Assembly: GCF_000499845.2 (NCBI RefSeq)
Contig: NC_023758.2
Coordinates: forward strand, 4,740,170-4,804,169
Length of the DNA stretch: 64,000 nucleotides
From: Phaseolus vulgaris
Lineage: Eukaryota; Streptophyta; Magnoliopsida; Fabales; Fabaceae
Reading direction: 5' to 3'
Shown here: piece after piece, positions 62,951-64,000 of the stretch
Layout of the letters: each line of letters starts with the position of its first letter
Position numbering within the stretch: position 1 is the first letter of the stretch
The notes under the pieces: generated by a model
Database searches by the model: none
The model's input: only the letters and a program-made list of their open reading frames with translations
Told to the model about the DNA's origin: nothing
Position numbers and translations under genes: made by a program

Positions 62951-64000
62951 GTGTCTAAGATCAAGAGGGGAGAGGTGAATTGAGCTTATCAAATTTTCGC
63001 AAAACAATCTAATTTACTATGTAACAGAGGTGAAAACAACAGATTGATATTAAATGGAACAAATTGTTTTTACAGATGAATTTAGCACAATCAAACCAAG
63101 ATCAGCACAATTTAGATCAACAAGCAGCAATACCAGAACCAAATTGATTACCTTTATCAGTTTATAAAGTTGCAGTTTAAGGTACAAGATTAATCAATTT
63201 TTACTTAGCATAATCCATCTAGAGTAATGAACCAAATGTCACAATTTAGTTAAAGGAACCAGTTCACCCTTCTTATCCTATTACAGATTCACACAACAGC
63301 TTGATTTATGATTAGAGGATTGATTAACAAGTTAGAGCGGCAGATTTAACCAGGTCCAAAATTAACAGATTTAGTTTCAATATAACAGATTCCTTTCTTG
63401 ACAGATTATGTGAAATTACAGAATTAAGAGCAGAGATGAGAAAGGAAACACACAAGAATTTTTATACTGGTTCACTCATCAAGAGCTACGTCCAGTTCAC
63501 CTCACTCCAAGGTGTAATCCACTAAAACTGATACAATCAATTACAAACACACAGTAGTTCTTGAACCCTTCAAGAACCTCAACAATCAAGGCTGAAAAAC
63601 ACTATTCCAGCATACCTTGCACTCCAAGAAACCCTATCTAGAGTGACTAACACTTAAAATCAATACAAGAATGAATAAGGAAAAGATTACACCTGAAACA
63701 ATGTTGCAAGAACATAAACCAGTTGTTCTATTTGCTCCAAGACAGTACCAGCACCTTCATCCAGCACAAGGTTCTTCAAGAACAAGCTCACATGTATTTC
63801 ACTTTTGAAAAACCTTTGCAAAAACCTTTTCAATTCACTTTCTCACACACAAATGTTGTATTTCTGTTAAAACTGTGATTATTCAGCATCCCTTTACGTG
63901 AGAATGACATTTTATTTTATAGAGAACAGTTTCTAACCACTTTTAAAAAACAGTTACAGAGCAGTTAGCAAAACAACAGATTGATTCTAAAAAACAACAG
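62951..64000. repeat. Retroelement-like sequence, cut by the window edge
   Basis: The segment starts near AAGATCAAGAGGGGAGAGGT and is less AT-rich than its surroundings, with short CAACAG/AACAGATT motifs and no open frame. It reads like plant dispersed-repeat DNA (LTR or untranslated region of a retroelement), but ends, target duplications and coding domains are not visible. The right end is beyond the window. Confidence 0.35.

Overview
The window is nuclear DNA of a flowering plant. Its genes are split by many short GT-AG introns, and they lie in very AT-rich intergenic DNA full of small inverted-repeat (MITE-type) elements. The encoded proteins are eudicot families. A phaseoloid legume such as Phaseolus or Vigna is my best guess: the ~535-bp satellite array at 15.8-24.3 kb has about the period of the khipu satellite described from common bean, and several short repeats look legume-like. 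That assignment is inference, because I had no database to compare with.

From left to right the genes are: the 3' end of an unrecognised coiled-coil-type gene with an apparent GC-AG intron (613-1803, +); a complete 14-exon DNA polymerase kappa gene (3444-7970, +); an Arg/Ser-rich hypothetical gene with a C-terminal W-x-H-D motif (9470-11805, +); and an RlmN-type radical-SAM methyltransferase (15172-13137, -). Next comes the satellite array of about 16 units (15803-24342). Then follow an EPFL secreted peptide (26180-25754, -), a vacuolar sorting receptor (29202-32978, +), a 2.3-kb foldback element (33849-36190), a short LTR-like element (36563-36706), an RSL-class bHLH root-hair regulator (38433-37124, -), ribosomal protein eS29 (41449-40236, -), a short ZnF-UBP ubiquitin-binding protein (42855-43468, +), a polyamine-type amino acid transporter (45501-47065, +), two tandem SERK-like LRR-only secreted proteins (49511-47547 and 55163-53266, both -), and a plastid SWIB-domain protein (60997-60354, -). 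The last 3 kb hold inverted-repeat and retroelement-like sequence.

The genes do not form one pathway; this is an ordinary mixed plant gene neighbourhood of DNA repair, rRNA modification, translation, vacuolar sorting, peptide signalling and transcription. Exon coordinates were worked out by hand from reading-frame continuity, splice consensus and family conservation, and are given in each entry. The most unusual parts are repetitive: the interstitial satellite with a recent 1,070-bp dimer duplication and an odd left junction, the foldback element with mirrored 29-30-bp terminal repeats, and the paired truncated LRR genes with apparently alternative last exons.
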